Positions 35,372 to 48,842 of a stretch of DNA of 64,000 nucleotides are shown in pieces. The notes under the pieces are model-generated. The model searched no databases, was not told where the DNA came from, and worked only from the letters and a program-made list of their open reading frames with translations. The position numbers and the translations under genes are program-made. Every line of letters starts with the position of its first letter. The first letter of the stretch is position 1. The DNA lies in the NCBI GenBank assembly GCA_032209605.1, contig JASFXZ010000001.1, forward strand, positions 47,124,619 through 47,188,618, read 5' to 3'. The DNA comes from Mactromeris polynyma. Its lineage: Eukaryota; Mollusca; Bivalvia; Venerida; Mactridae.

Positions 35372-36290
35372 TTATATTCACTATTTTCATTTAAAAAGCT
35401 GGTAAGAATTCATTATGTATTACTCCATTTGAAGAAGAGCAATAACTCGGGAAAAAAGAAAAATTTAAATTGGCTATTAATCAATTATCGAAATGCATAA
35501 AAAATCTGCGCGTGCAACTCTATAAATATCCACTAGCAGTCATACGTTTAGCATGCAGATTGCTTGCAATATTCGTGTCTCGACGGAAGAAAGACTTTAA
35601 GAAATGGACATTAGCATGCGAGATTTTGTACTTTTACATCAGACAATGTGGGCGTTGTCATTATTTGTACAAACGGAAAAGTTGGTTAATCTCGCCAAGT
35701 GCAAAGAGCAATAAATTGTAGATGTAGTAAACATTACGCATTCCTAATATCTGATAAAAACTTTGTAGTTTACGATCTATAAAAGCCATGATAGATCGTT
35801 GGTTTGCAATTCATCATTTTATCTTTTTTCCTCACAGAAAAGATTGACAGAGTATAACCAGACACGCTTTCTGAGTCCCGCTGATATTGTATGTGTGTCG
35901 ACACTGTCGAATGAGCCATAATTAATACGAACAAATAAATCACAGCGATAATCCGACATGAAAAATATTCCACTGTTTTGCTAATGATTTTATGACTGAT
36001 AAGTAAAACTGTCAGTTCCAAGAGCTCTACTACCACAGACACCAGTCAACTATCAGATAGTTTGAGGTATGTTGCTGTGGTAAAGGTACTTGCTCGCTCG
36101 GTTAGCTGAACATATAGATTATCCCACTGTAAACCTAAGGACGTAGCTTAACCCACCCCCACACCCACCTTTGATAGGGTGTTGCTCTCAGCGACAATTT
36201 GACTGAAGATAATACATCCGCAGTCATTTGTCTTCCACCTCAGACTCATGTGGGAAAGTTGTCAATTGCATGCGGAAGAACTAGTACTGG
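35372..36290. other. Non-coding DNA, no gene seen
   Basis: ORFs of 83 and 90 residues have no recognisable content. A fragment, AAGGACGTAGCTTAACCC, near 36138 resembles the ends of the CAGGGACGTAGCT element. Confidence 0.5.
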
Positions 36291-38459
36291 TTAGTAAGCC
36301 AGTAAAGTCAACTGTTTGCCGTATACAACTGAAATACAGTAAGCCAGTAAAGTCAACTGTTTGCCGTATACAACTGAAATACAGTAAGCCAGTAAAGTCA
36401 ACTGTTTGCCGTATACAACTGAAATACAGTAAGCCAGTAAAGTCAACTGTTTGCCGTATACAACTGAAATACAGTAAGCCAGTAAAGTCAACTGTTTGCC
36501 GTATACAACTGAAATACAGTAAGCCAGTAAAGTCAACTGTTTGCCGTATACAACTGAAATACAGTAAGCCAGTAAAGTCAACTGTTTGCCGTATACAACT
36601 GAAATACAGTAAGCCAGTAAAGTCAACTGTTTGCCGTATACAACTGAAATACAGTAAGCCAGTAAAGTCAACTGTTTGCCGTATACAACTGAAATACAGT
36701 AAGCCAGTAAAGTCAACTGTTTGCCGTATACAACTGAAATACAGTAAGCCAGTAAAGTCAACTGTTTGCCGTATACAACTGAAATACAGTAAGCCAGTAA
36801 AGTCAACTGTTTGCCGTATACAACTGAAATACAGTAAACCAGTAAAGTCAACTGTTTGCCGTATACAACTGAAATACAGTAAGCCAGTAAAGTCAACTGT
36901 TTGCCGTATACAACTGAAATACAGTAAGCCAGTAAAGTCAAATGTTTGCCGTATACAACTGAAATACAGTAAGCCAGTAAAGTCAACTGTTTGCCGTATA
37001 CAACTGAAATACAGTAAGCCAGTAAAGTCAACTGTTTGCCGTATACAACTGAAATACAGTAAGCCAGTAAAGTCAACTGTTTGCCGTATACAACTGAAAT
37101 ACAGTAAGCCAGTAAAGTCAACTGTTTGCCGTATACAACTGAAATACAGTAAGCCAGTAAAGTCAACTGTTTGCCGTATACAACTGAAATACAGTAAGCC
37201 AGTAAAGTCAACTGTTTGCCGTATACAACTGAAATACAGTAAGCCAGTAAAGTCAACTGTTTGCCGTATACAACTGAAATACAGTAAGCCAGTAAAGTCA
37301 ACTGTTTGCCGTATACAACTGAAATACAGTAAGCCAGTAAAGTCAACTGTTTGCCGTATACAACTGAAATACAGTAAGCCAGTAAAGTCAACTGTTTGCC
37401 GTATACAACTGAAATACAGTAAGCCAGTAAAGTCAACTGTTTGCCGTATACAACTGAAATACAGTAAGCCAGTAAAGTCAACTGTTTGCCGTATACAACT
37501 GAAATACAGTAAGCCAGTAAAGTCAACTGTTTGCCGTATACAACTGAAATACAGTAAGCCAGTAAAGTCAACTGTTTGCCGTATACAACTGAAATACAGT
37601 AAGCCAGTAAAGTCAACTGTTTGCCGTATACAACTGAAATACAGTAAGCCAGTAAAGTCAACTGTTTGCCGTATACAACTGAAATACAGTAAGCCAGTAA
37701 AGTCAACTGTTTGCCGTATACAACTGAAATACAGTAAGCCAGTAAAGTCAACTGTTTGCCGTATACAACTGAAATACAGTAAGCCAGTAAAGTCAACTGT
37801 TTGCCGTATACAACTGAAATACAGTAAGCCAGTAAAGTCAACTGTTTGCCGTATACAACTGAAATACAGTAAGCCAGTAAAGTCAACTGTTTGCCGTATA
37901 CAACTGAAATACAGTAAGCCAGTAAAGTCAACTGTTTGCCGTATACAACTGAAATACAGTAAGCCAGTAAAGTCAACTGTTTGCCGTATACAACTGAAAT
38001 ACAGTAAGCCAGTAAAGTCAACTGTTTGCCGTATACAACTGAAATACAGTAAGCCAGTAAAGTCAACTGTTTGCCGTATACAACTGAAATACAGTAAGCC
38101 AGTAAAGTCAACTGTTTGCCGTATACAACTGAAATACAGTAAGCCAGTAAAGTCAACTGTTTGCCGTATACAACTGAAATACAGTAAGCCAGTAAAGTCA
38201 ACTGTTTGCCGTATACAACTGAAATACAGTAAGCCAGTAAAGTCAACTGTTTGCCGTATACAACTGAAATACAGTAAGCCAGTAAAGTCAACTGTTTGCC
38301 GTATACAACTGAAATACAGTAAGCCAGTAAAGTCAACTGTTTGCCGTATACAACTGAAATACAGTAAGCCAGTAAAGTCAACTGTTTGCCGTATACAACT
38401 GAAATACAGTAAGCCAGTAAAGTCAACTGTTTGCCGTATACAACTGAAATACAGTAAAC
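36291..38459. repeat. 45-bp satellite, about 48 nearly identical copies
   Basis: The unit contains AGTAAGCCAGTAAAGTC and TTTGCCGTATACAACTG. Over about 2.17 kb I see only two substitutions inside the array (AAACC near 36837, AAATG near 36942). The unit is 15 codons without a stop in two frames on opposite strands, giving ORFs of 739 (plus) and 711 (minus) residues, which are artefacts of the repeat. The left edge is preceded by TACTGGTTAG, the right edge runs straight into a MITE end. Such uniformity implies very recent amplification or homogenisation, or assembly expansion. Confidence 0.97.
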
Positions 38460-38616
38460 CCCAATAACAAGAATCTTGAAAACTGTTTTTTTGTATAGGG
38501 GAGGACTTAATATTAAGGTTGAATTAAGAGCAAAAAGTGAAAATGGACTTGAAAATTGTGGTCTTAATTTCGAGATGGTCTTATTATTGAAGTGGTATTT
38601 AGATGAGGTTTTGCTG
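38452..38616. mobile_element. MITE of the CAGTAAAACCTC family, abutting the 45-bp satellite
   Basis: It starts TA|CAGTAAACCCCAATAAC and ends GATGAGGTTTTGCTG|TA. The middle (AAGGTTGAATTAAGAGC, GGACTTGAAAATTGTGGTCT) matches the element at 30914. The left end coincides with the last TACAGTAA of the satellite. Confidence 0.65.
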
Positions 38617-39306
38617 TACTGTTAAATTGTTAATACAGCGCAAAACATCATTTCAGCACTAATTGAAAAATATCGGATTAATGTCCATGATCTGGTTTGA
38701 TATCAAGCCGGGTCGAATGGGGTTCCAAATATGAAACCATTAATATTCGTTAAATTTCTGAAAATGTGGATGCAAGTATGGTTAATATGGAAGTGGTAAT
38801 ACTATTGAATATCCATGGACTTTGTCTCAGTTAACAGGTGGCTGCTTTAGCAATGAAATATGATGATTCAGAATTATAAACCTGATTGAAATCTTTGGTG
38901 TAATGTACGTAAATTAGGTAATAAATAATAACATAAGATATTAGAATATATTAGTACTAATTCAGTCGTCATTTCGTTCATTTTCATACATTACTTAAAC
39001 CGAGGAATAGTTTATGACTGTGTATACCAGCAGTAAGGAGCAGTTTTAATGGATTGTGTGTGTTTGATACACAAATGGGCAAGGCGTCTTTGAGGTGGGA
39101 ACAAGGCAAGCGTTGAGGTGTGAACAGATTTGTAGAAGTTAATGTTGATTTATTGACTATCATGTGAGACTTTTGTGAAATAAAAAGAAATAAAATGATG
39201 ATTTGTAATACTTAAACCTTTGACGAAATATCATTGCTTAACTCTGAACTATTAATATAAGTAGGGGACTAGATTCAATGGACACAGGAAATATACCACG
39301 AATACA
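38617..39306. other. Non-coding DNA, no gene seen
   Basis: No ORF or repeat of note. Confidence 0.6.
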
Positions 39307-40425
39307 TTGACATCTAAAAGTACGTCCGTCATCTACCTAGCTGGCAATACTAGCTCCGTCATCTACTTAGCTGCCACTAACAGTTCCGTCATCAACCTAG
39401 CTGTCACTAACAGTTCCGTCATCAACCTAGCTGCCACTAACAGTTCCGTCATCAACCTAGCTGCCACTAACAGTTCCGTCATCAACCTAGCTGCCACTAA
39501 CAGTTCCGTCATCAACCTAGCTGGATCTAACAGTTCCGTCATCAACCTAGCTGGATCTTACAGTTCCGTCATCAACCTAGCTGCCACTAACAGTTCCGTC
39601 ATCAACCTAGCTGCCACTAACAGTTCCGTCATCTACTTAGCTGGCACTAACAGTTCCGTCATCAACCTAGCTGCCACTAACAGTTCCGTCATCAACCTAG
39701 CTGCCACTAACAGTTCCGTCATCAACCTAGCTGCCACTAACAGTTCCGTCACCAACCTAGCTGCCACTAACAGTCCCGTCATCAACCTAGCTGGATATAA
39801 CAGTTCCGTCATCAACCTAGCTGCCACTAACAGTTCCGTCATCAACCTAGCTGCCAGTAACAGTTCCGTCATCTACTTAGCTGGCACTAACAGTTCCGTC
39901 ATCAACCTAGCTACCACTAACAGTTCCGTCATCTACTTAGCTGGCAATAAAAGCTCCGGCATCAACCTAGATGTCACTAACAGTTCCGTCATCAACCTAG
40001 CTGCCACTAACAGTTCCGTCATCAACCTAGCTGCCACTAACAGTTCCGTCATCTACTTAGATGGTAATAAAAGCTCCGGCATCAACCTAGATGTCACTAA
40101 CAGTTCCGTCATCAACCTAGCTGCCACTAACAGTTCCGTCATCAACCTAGCTGCCACTAACAGTTCCGTCATCAACCTAGCTGCCACTAACAGTTCCGTC
40201 ATCAACCTAGCTGCCACTAACAGTTCCGTCATCAACCTAGCTGCCACTAACAGTTCCGTCATCTACCTAGCTGGCAATAACAGTTCCGTCATCTACTTAG
40301 CTGGCAATAAAAGCTCCGGCATCAACCTAGATGTCACTTACAGTTCCGTCATCAACCTAGCGGGCACTAACAGTTCCGTCATCAACCTAGCTGGCAAAAA
40401 TAGTTCCATGATCTACCTATATTGA
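39307..40425. repeat. 30-bp minisatellite, about 37 copies, with a 372-codon open frame
   Basis: The unit contains ATCAACCTAGCTGCCACTAA and CAGTTCCGTC, exactly two per 60 bases. On the plus strand it reads as a ten-residue repeat SSVINLAATN with common variants IYLAGTN and SGINLDVTN. Variants occur in linked blocks (an IYLAGNK-SSGINLDV pair recurs three times), which is the mark of unequal exchange. The frame has an ATG and stops at 40423 but no signal peptide, no splice signals and no promoter I can point to. Degenerate units continue to about 40555. A repeat protein is possible but a minisatellite is likelier. Confidence 0.93.
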
Positions 40426-40783
40426 AAATGGTAGATCCGTTACATACCTAGCATGACAAAAGATGTTACCGACTGCCTTGCTAGGCAAATGTGGTTACCA
40501 ACTTGGAGAGTGGAGACTAAATAGTTCCGTAACCACCTAGCTTGACAAAGGCAATTCTATTCACCGTGATGTACAAAATGATCAAATTCAACGCTTTTTT
40601 CAAAATCGAAATGTTCGACGTCTAAAATATGTGGATATAGACATCGGCTTAGATTGAAATATGAAAGAATGAAATGTTAAAACCATTATTTTCAGTAACA
40701 CAAATATCATACACTTTAAGACGAGTAATGAAGAAGGAATTATTACAAATTGAGATTATGTCCACTGATGTGTGTATGATACC

Positions 40784-41062
40784 GCCCCGTTGGTAGGTGG
40801 TTTCGAGCGTTCGCCTTGAGTGGGTAACAACGCGGGTTCAAGCCCCGGCTATTACAGTCCTAATGTGCTAAAATGGTGCTGTGCTCAATCATAAGAGTAT
40901 TACTAGAAGTGGTTTGCCCAATGTTGTGTTGAAGAACCTGGTGTTGTATCATGTCACGTGTCTATACTGTGGTATCACATTGCGGCACAACCATGTCTGA
41001 TTCAAGCAGACCGTCTTCTAATAACTAAAACATGGTGGGACGTAAACCCAACACATCGTTGT
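40784..41062 (+). repeat. tRNA-derived SINE-like element
   Basis: The left end has a box A-like TTGGTAGGTGG and a box B GGGTTCAAGCCCC, spaced as in a tRNA gene (CCGCCCCGTT... to ...CCCCGG). A non-tRNA body follows and ends near GGTGGGACGTAAACCCAA. No second copy is in the window, so boundaries are uncertain. Confidence 0.5.
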
Positions 41063-44000
41063 CTGTATATTTAAGGACGGTTGAATAGCACACATTGATC
41101 ATGCACTTTATATAAATAATGCTATTTATTTTGAAGCAATAATCAAACATTCTTGAAGCAAATACAAAGCAACCGTTCCAAACAGCACTCTCAGTGCTTT
41201 GATTGTTTCCTAAACGGATGCTACTTGTTTAATTTTACCTCCACTGCTCTCCTCATAAACCATATCGCCTCGTCTGACAACCTTGTTCCCCGTGGACAGT
41301 ATAGACAGACATTCTCTCCATTATCAATCTATCGTTCATATGTTAAAAGTGTTCCGTATACCCTGACGGATGACACCTACATACATTTATGACGTTACGG
41401 TTAAAATGTCTCGCCATGGCGACACTAGAGATGGAAATGATAAAGAATATAATGGAATTGTTGTTAAAACCTCTAATGGGTCAATTATTATATTACTTAA
41501 CAAGTAACGAGACTATATTCTATTTTCTATTGGAACCCGATATCTTATCTCGTCTGATTTAAAATTCATGAGGTAATTAGCTTGATGATAAATATCACAA
41601 CTTACGTAATGATAAAGTTTATCCCAATAAAAAACGAGAAATATCTTATCTGAGTGTATACTGAGCGTGGGTTATATATAGTAAATATCTGATTTTTTTT
41701 AAAGTTTAGTTAATTCCCCATGATCAAATCATACTTTTATTCTCGCCATATTCGGATAAAGTCATATCATGTCGTCATATGCTTTACTTAACAATAAGAT
41801 GAACTATGCCGTCTTCAGACTGATTACGTATATTTAACTTCAGGACATTAATTACAATATTCAGTCTTGAGAACAAGAACTGAACATGAGAGCCAATCTC
41901 AAGTTATATAACATAGACGTTGAGATATTTTGAAATCATTTACTCTATGGCCGGATGAAATATCCGCTACATAGAATTAGACGATTGTTAATAAGCCGAG
42001 TTAAGAAATGTTCCTTACAGTCAGATTTTGTAGAAAGATCCCTTTGTTCGAATAAGTACAACTTTATGGTAATAATTGTTCACGCTGTATTGAATAAATT
42101 TACTTGATATGCACGACTGTGAGCGATTTGAGATTTATTTCAACAACTCAAACCATTGAAACAACCAGGTCGAGCGTATTGTGATCTCATGAGGATATAC
42201 ACATGATTTACATAAACATGAGCTAAGCTGGAAACTTATAAAGCGACCACAAATCATTATTCGTTTAAATAGGACATGCAAACTGGAAACTTGTGATATT
42301 TGTTTACTAATAGTCGTATAATTAGATGAACACTTAACTGTACGCGTGGATGATTTGTGGCGTGCTTGTATCATATATACCATTTCTGGTTAACCACAAG
42401 ATTCGCTTAATTGGTCGGTATATTGCGTGGTTGTAGTCGTCTGGAGGTTTGAAATATACACTATTGAAAATATTATTATAACAACAACAACAACAGCAAC
42501 AACAACATCAGCAGCAACAACAACAACATCATCAGCAGCAACAACAACAACAGCATCAGCAACACCAGCAACAACAACAACAACATCAGCAGCAACAACA
42601 ACAACAGCAGCAGCAACAACAGCAACAACAACAGTAACAACAACAACTATTTCTCTCAATGCATAAGTTACATGAAAATAGGAGGTTAATCCTTAGACTA
42701 ACCCTATAACTGACCACAAGCTAACAAACAACCATATCGCGTACGTTCAATAACTCAATCATAACATATTGCAATCAGTCTTTCTAATCCTTGTTTGTAC
42801 TTCTACAATATTTGAGTTCTGTGTTATGGTAAGATATATATTTTTCTAAATATTTCTGGTTATATTGGCAAACACTTAGCTTAATCACACCATTTTACAA
42901 TAGATCTAAAGTAAATGTTTTATAACATTGGCCAGTCATACGATAAATAATCTATCGATCATTTACAATACAGTATAATCAGCATTTGAATAATGGTTTA
43001 GATTTGTACTTGCAAAGACTTATATAATGTCAGCTATTCTTATTTGGTGCTAATTACTGTTTAATCTAAAGCTTATGTCGATAAGTATTTAAAACAGTGT
43101 GACCTGTGTTGGGGTAATACCGACGGTCAGTACTGCTGTGGGACATTCTGAAATTTATATTAATAAGTTAAACTTTGTTGGCAAGCTGTTGAACCAGCTG
43201 TACAAAGTCGTAAATTTACTTCAAGAATAACAATTAAATTGACTTTTTCAATCTCGCCAAAATCTAAGCGTTTACATGATCCCGATTAAGTTTTGCGTTT
43301 ACATAATGGCGAGAAAATGTGATAAGATGTTAATTCGAAATCTCATTTTAAATTGCTTAGCACGGGATTTGTTTAATTCTATAGCCGCAAAAGAATTCGA
43401 TTAACCTCATTTTATTACCTAATAAACTAAAAAGCTTACTGAAACATACTTTCTATTGAACGGTTTTCGGATATGACGGGTAAACGGATGGTTAAAACTG
43501 GATTCAGATTTTTTTATCGAAATGTCAGACCTCTAAGTTCTGGCTCGCCAATTCCGTTTCAATAAAATTGCTGATAAGCCAAAACGATATAATGAGAGAC
43601 ATTAAGAAATGTTTAAATCGCGGATAAACAGAAAATTAATCGATTTTCGAATCCACCTGCGACTGTTAAGATGCTCATGCGTTTCAGATCCAGCAATTTC
43701 TTTCAGTAGATAATTTAAAAAACACAGAGCAGAAATGTTATAAAAACAGAAATGAATGGTTTTGCATTCAATTTGGGATACCTTAATTACGTAAAAACGT
43801 TTCCGTGTTTAATTTATCTTAAAAATATTGATCTTATATTCTTACGACAGTTGGCGGCAAAACATTATCTTATTAATAGACGGTACATTTTTTTGCTCAC
43901 ATTGCTCTGATTAAGATGAGGTTAAAATTATAAAAATAATAGTGAACAGGTTTGGATAAAAAATCCGGAAACAAACATTTTCCCGATTGCGTTCATTCGC

Positions 44001-44284
44001 TTAATTCGAAATCCATTTCTAATCTTAAGAATTAAATGGCATTTAGATGATATGCCTGCGAAATTATCTCTCATCTATTTTGAATTGAATAACGCAGATA
44101 AGTTTCCAACATTGTATAACAAACATGTACCAATTTTAAATTGACATTGCAAAAATCATTAAATGCAAGTTATTAAATGGAACGATATGTAAATAAAAAC
44201 AAAGTATTAGGCTATTAGCCATTATGTAATAATCGGTGTGAAAAAAATTCAGATATATAATATTATATATAATCAATAAAATAT
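41063..44284. other. Non-coding DNA with one microsatellite
   Basis: No exon or domain is recognisable. The CAA/CAG tract at 42477-42640 is listed separately. Confidence 0.55.
42477..42640. repeat. CAA/CAG/CAT trinucleotide microsatellite
   Basis: It is an interrupted run of CAA, CAG and CATCAG triplets. The Thr-, Ala- or Val-rich ORFs on both strands are produced by it. Confidence 0.92.
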
Positions 44285-44400
44285 CAAAAGCACTCCGGTA
44301 AATTCTTTACTGATATCAGAAGACATTATATTATTTTTGTAAAACACTTGTTGTTGGAAACTTGACAGAATAAATTCTTAACCAATTCCTACCAGCCATA
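44285..44400 (+). repeat. Dispersed repeat, inverted partner of 48843-48957
   Basis: GCACTCCGGTAAATTCTTTA, TGATATCAGAAGAC, AACACTTGTT, GGAAACTTGACAG and CAATTCCTACCAGCC occur in the same order as on the minus strand of 48843-48957, at about 85% identity by eye. Not identified. Confidence 0.65.
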
Positions 44401-44417
44401 TTACACAATATCCGATC

Positions 44418-45090
44418 AATTCAGACCCTGTCAATGGACAATTCATACCCTGTCAATGGACAATTCAGATCGTGTCAATGGACAATTCGAATCATGTCAA
44501 TGGACAAGTCAGACCCTGTCAATGGACAATTCGTATCATGTCAATGGACAATTCGTATCATGTCAATGGACAATTCTTATCATGTCAATGGACAATTCTT
44601 ATCATGTCAATGGACAATTTGTATCATGTCAATGGACACATTCGTATCATGTCAATGGACAATTCGTATCATGTCAATATACAATTCGTATCATGTCAAT
44701 GGACAATTCGTATCATGTCAATGGATAATGCGTATCATGTCAATGGACAATTCGTATCATGTCAATGGACAATTCTTATCATGTCAATGGACAATTCGTA
44801 TCATGTCAATGGACAAATTCGTATCATGTCAATGGACAATTCGTATCATGTCAATATACAATTCGTATCATGTCAATGGACAATTCGTATCATGTCAATG
44901 GATAATGCTTATCATGTCAATGGACAATTCGTATCACGTCAATGGACAATTCGTATCATGTCAATGGACAATTCGTATCATGTCAATGGACAATTCGTAT
45001 CATGTCAATGGACAATTCGTATCATGTCTATGGACAGTTCGTATCATGTCAATGCACAATTCGTATAATGTCAATGCACAATTCGTACTT
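44418..45090. repeat. 22-bp minisatellite, about 30 copies
   Basis: The unit contains GACAATTCGTATCATGTCAA. One-base length changes (GGACACATTC, GGACAAATTC) shift the phase locally. Overlapping ORFs in all three plus frames are artefacts. An inverted single unit (GATCCGAATTGTCC) lies just right of the array at 45115-45128. Confidence 0.95.
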
Positions 45091-48000
45091 TTATTTGGAA
45101 AGTTATGAAATCACGATCCGAATTGTCCACTATGTCTGAGATCCGAATTTCCCCAGTCCGAATTGACCGTATCCCATTTAGACGTATGTCAGAACACATT
45201 GACCCAGACATGAAAGAATGTAATGTAGGCCGCCATGTTGTGTGTGAAGCGTTCCAGCTGTTGTTGAGGATAATAAGCTCACAATGAACGACACTATAAA
45301 CATAGGAAAGTTTGACATAAACTATTCTGTCTGACTGTTTGAATGTCAAGAAAGCCACACATTTCTTACAACATTGACTGGTCACTCGTATTATAAAAGT
45401 CACACAATATTCATGAATACTCGTTAGCCATGTGTTCCCCGAGGACATACCGGCCAGTCGATTGAACATTATATATGTTAAACAAGCAATATCTTTTACA
45501 AAATCTGAATGTAGCAAACTTGTTGTGCAACATAAATGAAAACAAAACAAACCAAGACAAAACTATGTCAAAGCTCATTTTTTGTTTATTTGTTAAAAGA
45601 AATCTGTGATACGAATACAAATGTAGTTGAATTAGTTGATATACAGAATGGTAGTGGTCCCTTATGTTGGGGAGTTGAACAGCGGGAATTATCTCACATA
45701 TATAATGTTCATTTTGTTTTGTGATTGAAATTGCAGTAGCTAGCTTATCCCCTTAAGCATCAAACAACTACTTCAAATTGTATTCCTTAGCAATGTTTGT
45801 GATTCTGCAAAGTCAACACAGTGAGCAGTATACGGCTTATTCATCAAACACCCTGGCTTATAAATAAATGCCATTACTCTTCATGGCAATATCATTTCAA
45901 ATACCAAACAATTCTTCCTATTAGTGTCCCTATTACTTTGATTCTACCCAATCTAGGTTAGCACTCCCAGTACTTTGATTCTACACGATCTTCGGAGAGG
46001 ACCAATTCCGACATTGTTCGGGTTAGTCTTCGTGCATTTCCGGGAATTTCCGTATACAAAAAGTAAACAAGGCTAAAATGATAATGTCTTAGGACCAGTC
46101 TAAGACGATGCTGTGTGCAAAGCAGTCTATAGCGATAATGTCTGTAAACTCGTTTAGGACAATAATGTCGGTGAGCCAGTCTAAAATGATAATGTCTGTA
46201 TATGTTTATTGTATAACATATTTGTGTCATGTGATATTATATTATTACATTTGGATCGAAATCTGCCGACCAGTCACTTTAAAAAAAATGACGTAATTAA
46301 CCAGTCTACATAGTAAGTACGACTCATGATAATTAGATGACTATACAGGGTTTCACGTATGTTCCCCCAGATCCACTTATCTAATGATGAACAAGTTTAA
46401 TTACACAGTCTGTAAACAGATTGAACCTGGCCTTTATCAACTTTCAATGTTTGCACTAGAGTTTAATGATGACTCAGATTTTTTCAGTAATTCGCTTTTT
46501 TGAAGAGCTATTTTTTGGGTCAATGTAGCTTCTTAACACACTGAACAGACGATAACTGCATTTAAAACCGTGAGATGGAAGTATGAATATAATATAGAAG
46601 ATCAATTGACTGTCTATATGTTTAAGGATTCGTCACAGAGATCAGGAGAGATTAATTAAAAAAGGTGGGTGGCGTCTTGATTTTTTTAAAAGGCATCATT
46701 CCCTAATCTAATAACTTAAGTACAGTATAGAAAAGTGACTGGATGTGTCTTCATTAAAACACAATGTTAAATGAAAATATCAAAATAAATTTAATGGCAT
46801 GAACATTAGCTTTTTAGATTACCAGGGGGAAACTTGAGTAGAATGGGGGTAGCGCTCTGGACAGCTCTCAACACGGGCGGATATGACCCAATTCAAAGAT
46901 TGTTCTTATTTAATTGTTTTCTCTTTCAAGGCACTAAAATCCTTTCGTACGTTTGATAGTGACATACGTTATGCGTAAATAAGCTCCTACCTAACTGCTC
47001 ATACATAAAACCTCGCAAACTAAATGCGAATGCCTCCGTGACTTGTTTCTGTCTAAAATTATTACTACTACGATCCAACAACGTCGAATCTGCAAGTGAA
47101 TAAATTCATAATTAATTTATTCAGATACAACTTTTGTCTGTAAGTTTTCATTGATAAAAGAGACGCCATTTTATCATCATGACAAATTGTCTTATCGAAT
47201 CTATGTAGAAGCTCAACCATTTACTGTTTTATAAACATTGATACAAGTACATCGATCATTACCATGTTTTCATCATAATCTCAATGCTGAGATCCTGAGT
47301 CCGAGATGACGAAACATGAGAACAATCTCGTGTATTTAATTCATGATTTGTTCAGCTCTATTACTCATGCTTAAGATGGAATTATGATGGAAATAGTAAG
47401 GGCAACAAAACAACAACAAACAAAACATCAGCAGCAAAGCACCACCACCACCAGCATCAGAAAAACAACTACCAAATAGCAACAACAACAGCATCAACAA
47501 TAATAACAACAACAACATCAACAATAATAACAACAACAACATCAACAATAACATCAACAATAGCAGCAACAACAACATCAACAGTAGCAACATGTATTCG
47601 ACATTAAGCAAATTTCGCTGACAGCATTAATCACAAATCAGTGCTAACGGAGCCAATTTCATGACTGGAACAAAACTGTTCATAGCTTAGCAAACTTGAT
47701 TTTATGTTTCGCAGAAACTTTGCTGTCATGTCTTATGTTATATACATACACTTGTTCTGTTCGTTCAACTATTACAGAAAGCAGACGTTGTTTTCTCATA
47801 TCATGACCTTTATTATTCAGTTAATTCAACAAAAAACGTCTAAATGATGTTTTAGGAAAAAAATCAGACAAATTTTCTGAACATAGTAATTCATTAAAAT
47901 CAAAATTCTACAAATGCAATCTATTAAGGTCGTTACACCATCTTAACAAAAAAAGAAACATGCAAAAAGAGATAATGACAAACGTAATACTATGAATCGT

Positions 48001-48842
48001 ACGTTACGCCGTGTCTCGTTGTATGCACCGAATAACCTCGGGTTTTATCGCTGTATTTTCATATTATTGCATCATCGTATATTGTGTATTGTTTGATATT
48101 ACATCAGCGCTGATTTACGATTTTTGATGAACAAAATACAAACCGTGTCCACCGTTTATTTGTTTGTATTCAGATGTTAAATATTTCGTCTCGACTAGAT
48201 CTTAATGTTCAAATATCAAGCAAATGTACAAAACCGTCTTGGTAGGTCCGTGGTCTATTACCATGAGAGGTGAAATAATTGCCATAATAATGCACGTATC
48301 AATATGTTCCCCCAGGGGGTGGGGTGGTGGGCTGATCGAGCGGAATAAGACAATTTGTATTTTTTTACTCATTACCCATCTTAGTGCCAAGCATTTGTCA
48401 TTTTGTCTAACTCCCCACATCAGGGATCTATTAAAATCCGACCAAAGTCTATTACCCGGAACCCGGCATCATTCGGTGTGTCCAATTCCAACCCGTCAGG
48501 AATCGTTTTTGAGCTAAAGTCTGTGAGTTAGATTTATACATAGATCTACAAGTATCACAATATCGGCGTGACTGTTGCGTTATATATCATATTCAAGAAA
48601 TTAAATATTTGACTTGAGAAAACTCTCAATTTAAGAAGTCTTGAGGCACAGAGTCCAGCGGATGCAAACCAGCACCTAGAAGACGATATGTCCATAATCA
48701 TTATGCAGTCCCAGTCAGTACTAACTTATGTACGAATGACTGCCAAATTCCCTACATATACCACAACAACAGTTTTCGGGCTTTTTTCACTTTTTCAATT
48801 TCTTTATTAACTTGAAGTAATAAGACAGTGGTATGCCGTGAT
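45091..48842. other. Non-coding DNA with one microsatellite
   Basis: The 159-codon minus ORF at 45071-45550 overlaps the end of the 22-bp array and has no domain. Nothing coding is supported. Confidence 0.5.
47398..47592. repeat. CAA/CAT/AAT trinucleotide microsatellite
   Basis: Interrupted AACAACATCAACAATAAT units. On the minus strand they give a Leu/Met-only ORF of no significance. Confidence 0.9.

Noticed and set aside
36248..38467. A 739-residue plus-strand ORF and a 711-residue minus-strand ORF
   Set aside because: Both are translations of the same 45-bp satellite, 15 residues per unit; no domain, and open on both strands only because the unit is stop-free and divisible by three.
42390..42666. 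Thr/Ala-rich and Val/Ala-rich ORFs
   Set aside because: They are products of a CAA/CAG microsatellite.
44434..45550. 224- and 198-residue plus ORFs and a 159-residue minus ORF
   Set aside because: The plus ORFs are the 22-bp array read in different frames; the minus one overlaps it and matches nothing known.
46845..46905. A tRNA-like stretch (GGTAGCGCTCTGGACAGC)
   Set aside because: No box B at the right distance and no foldable arms.
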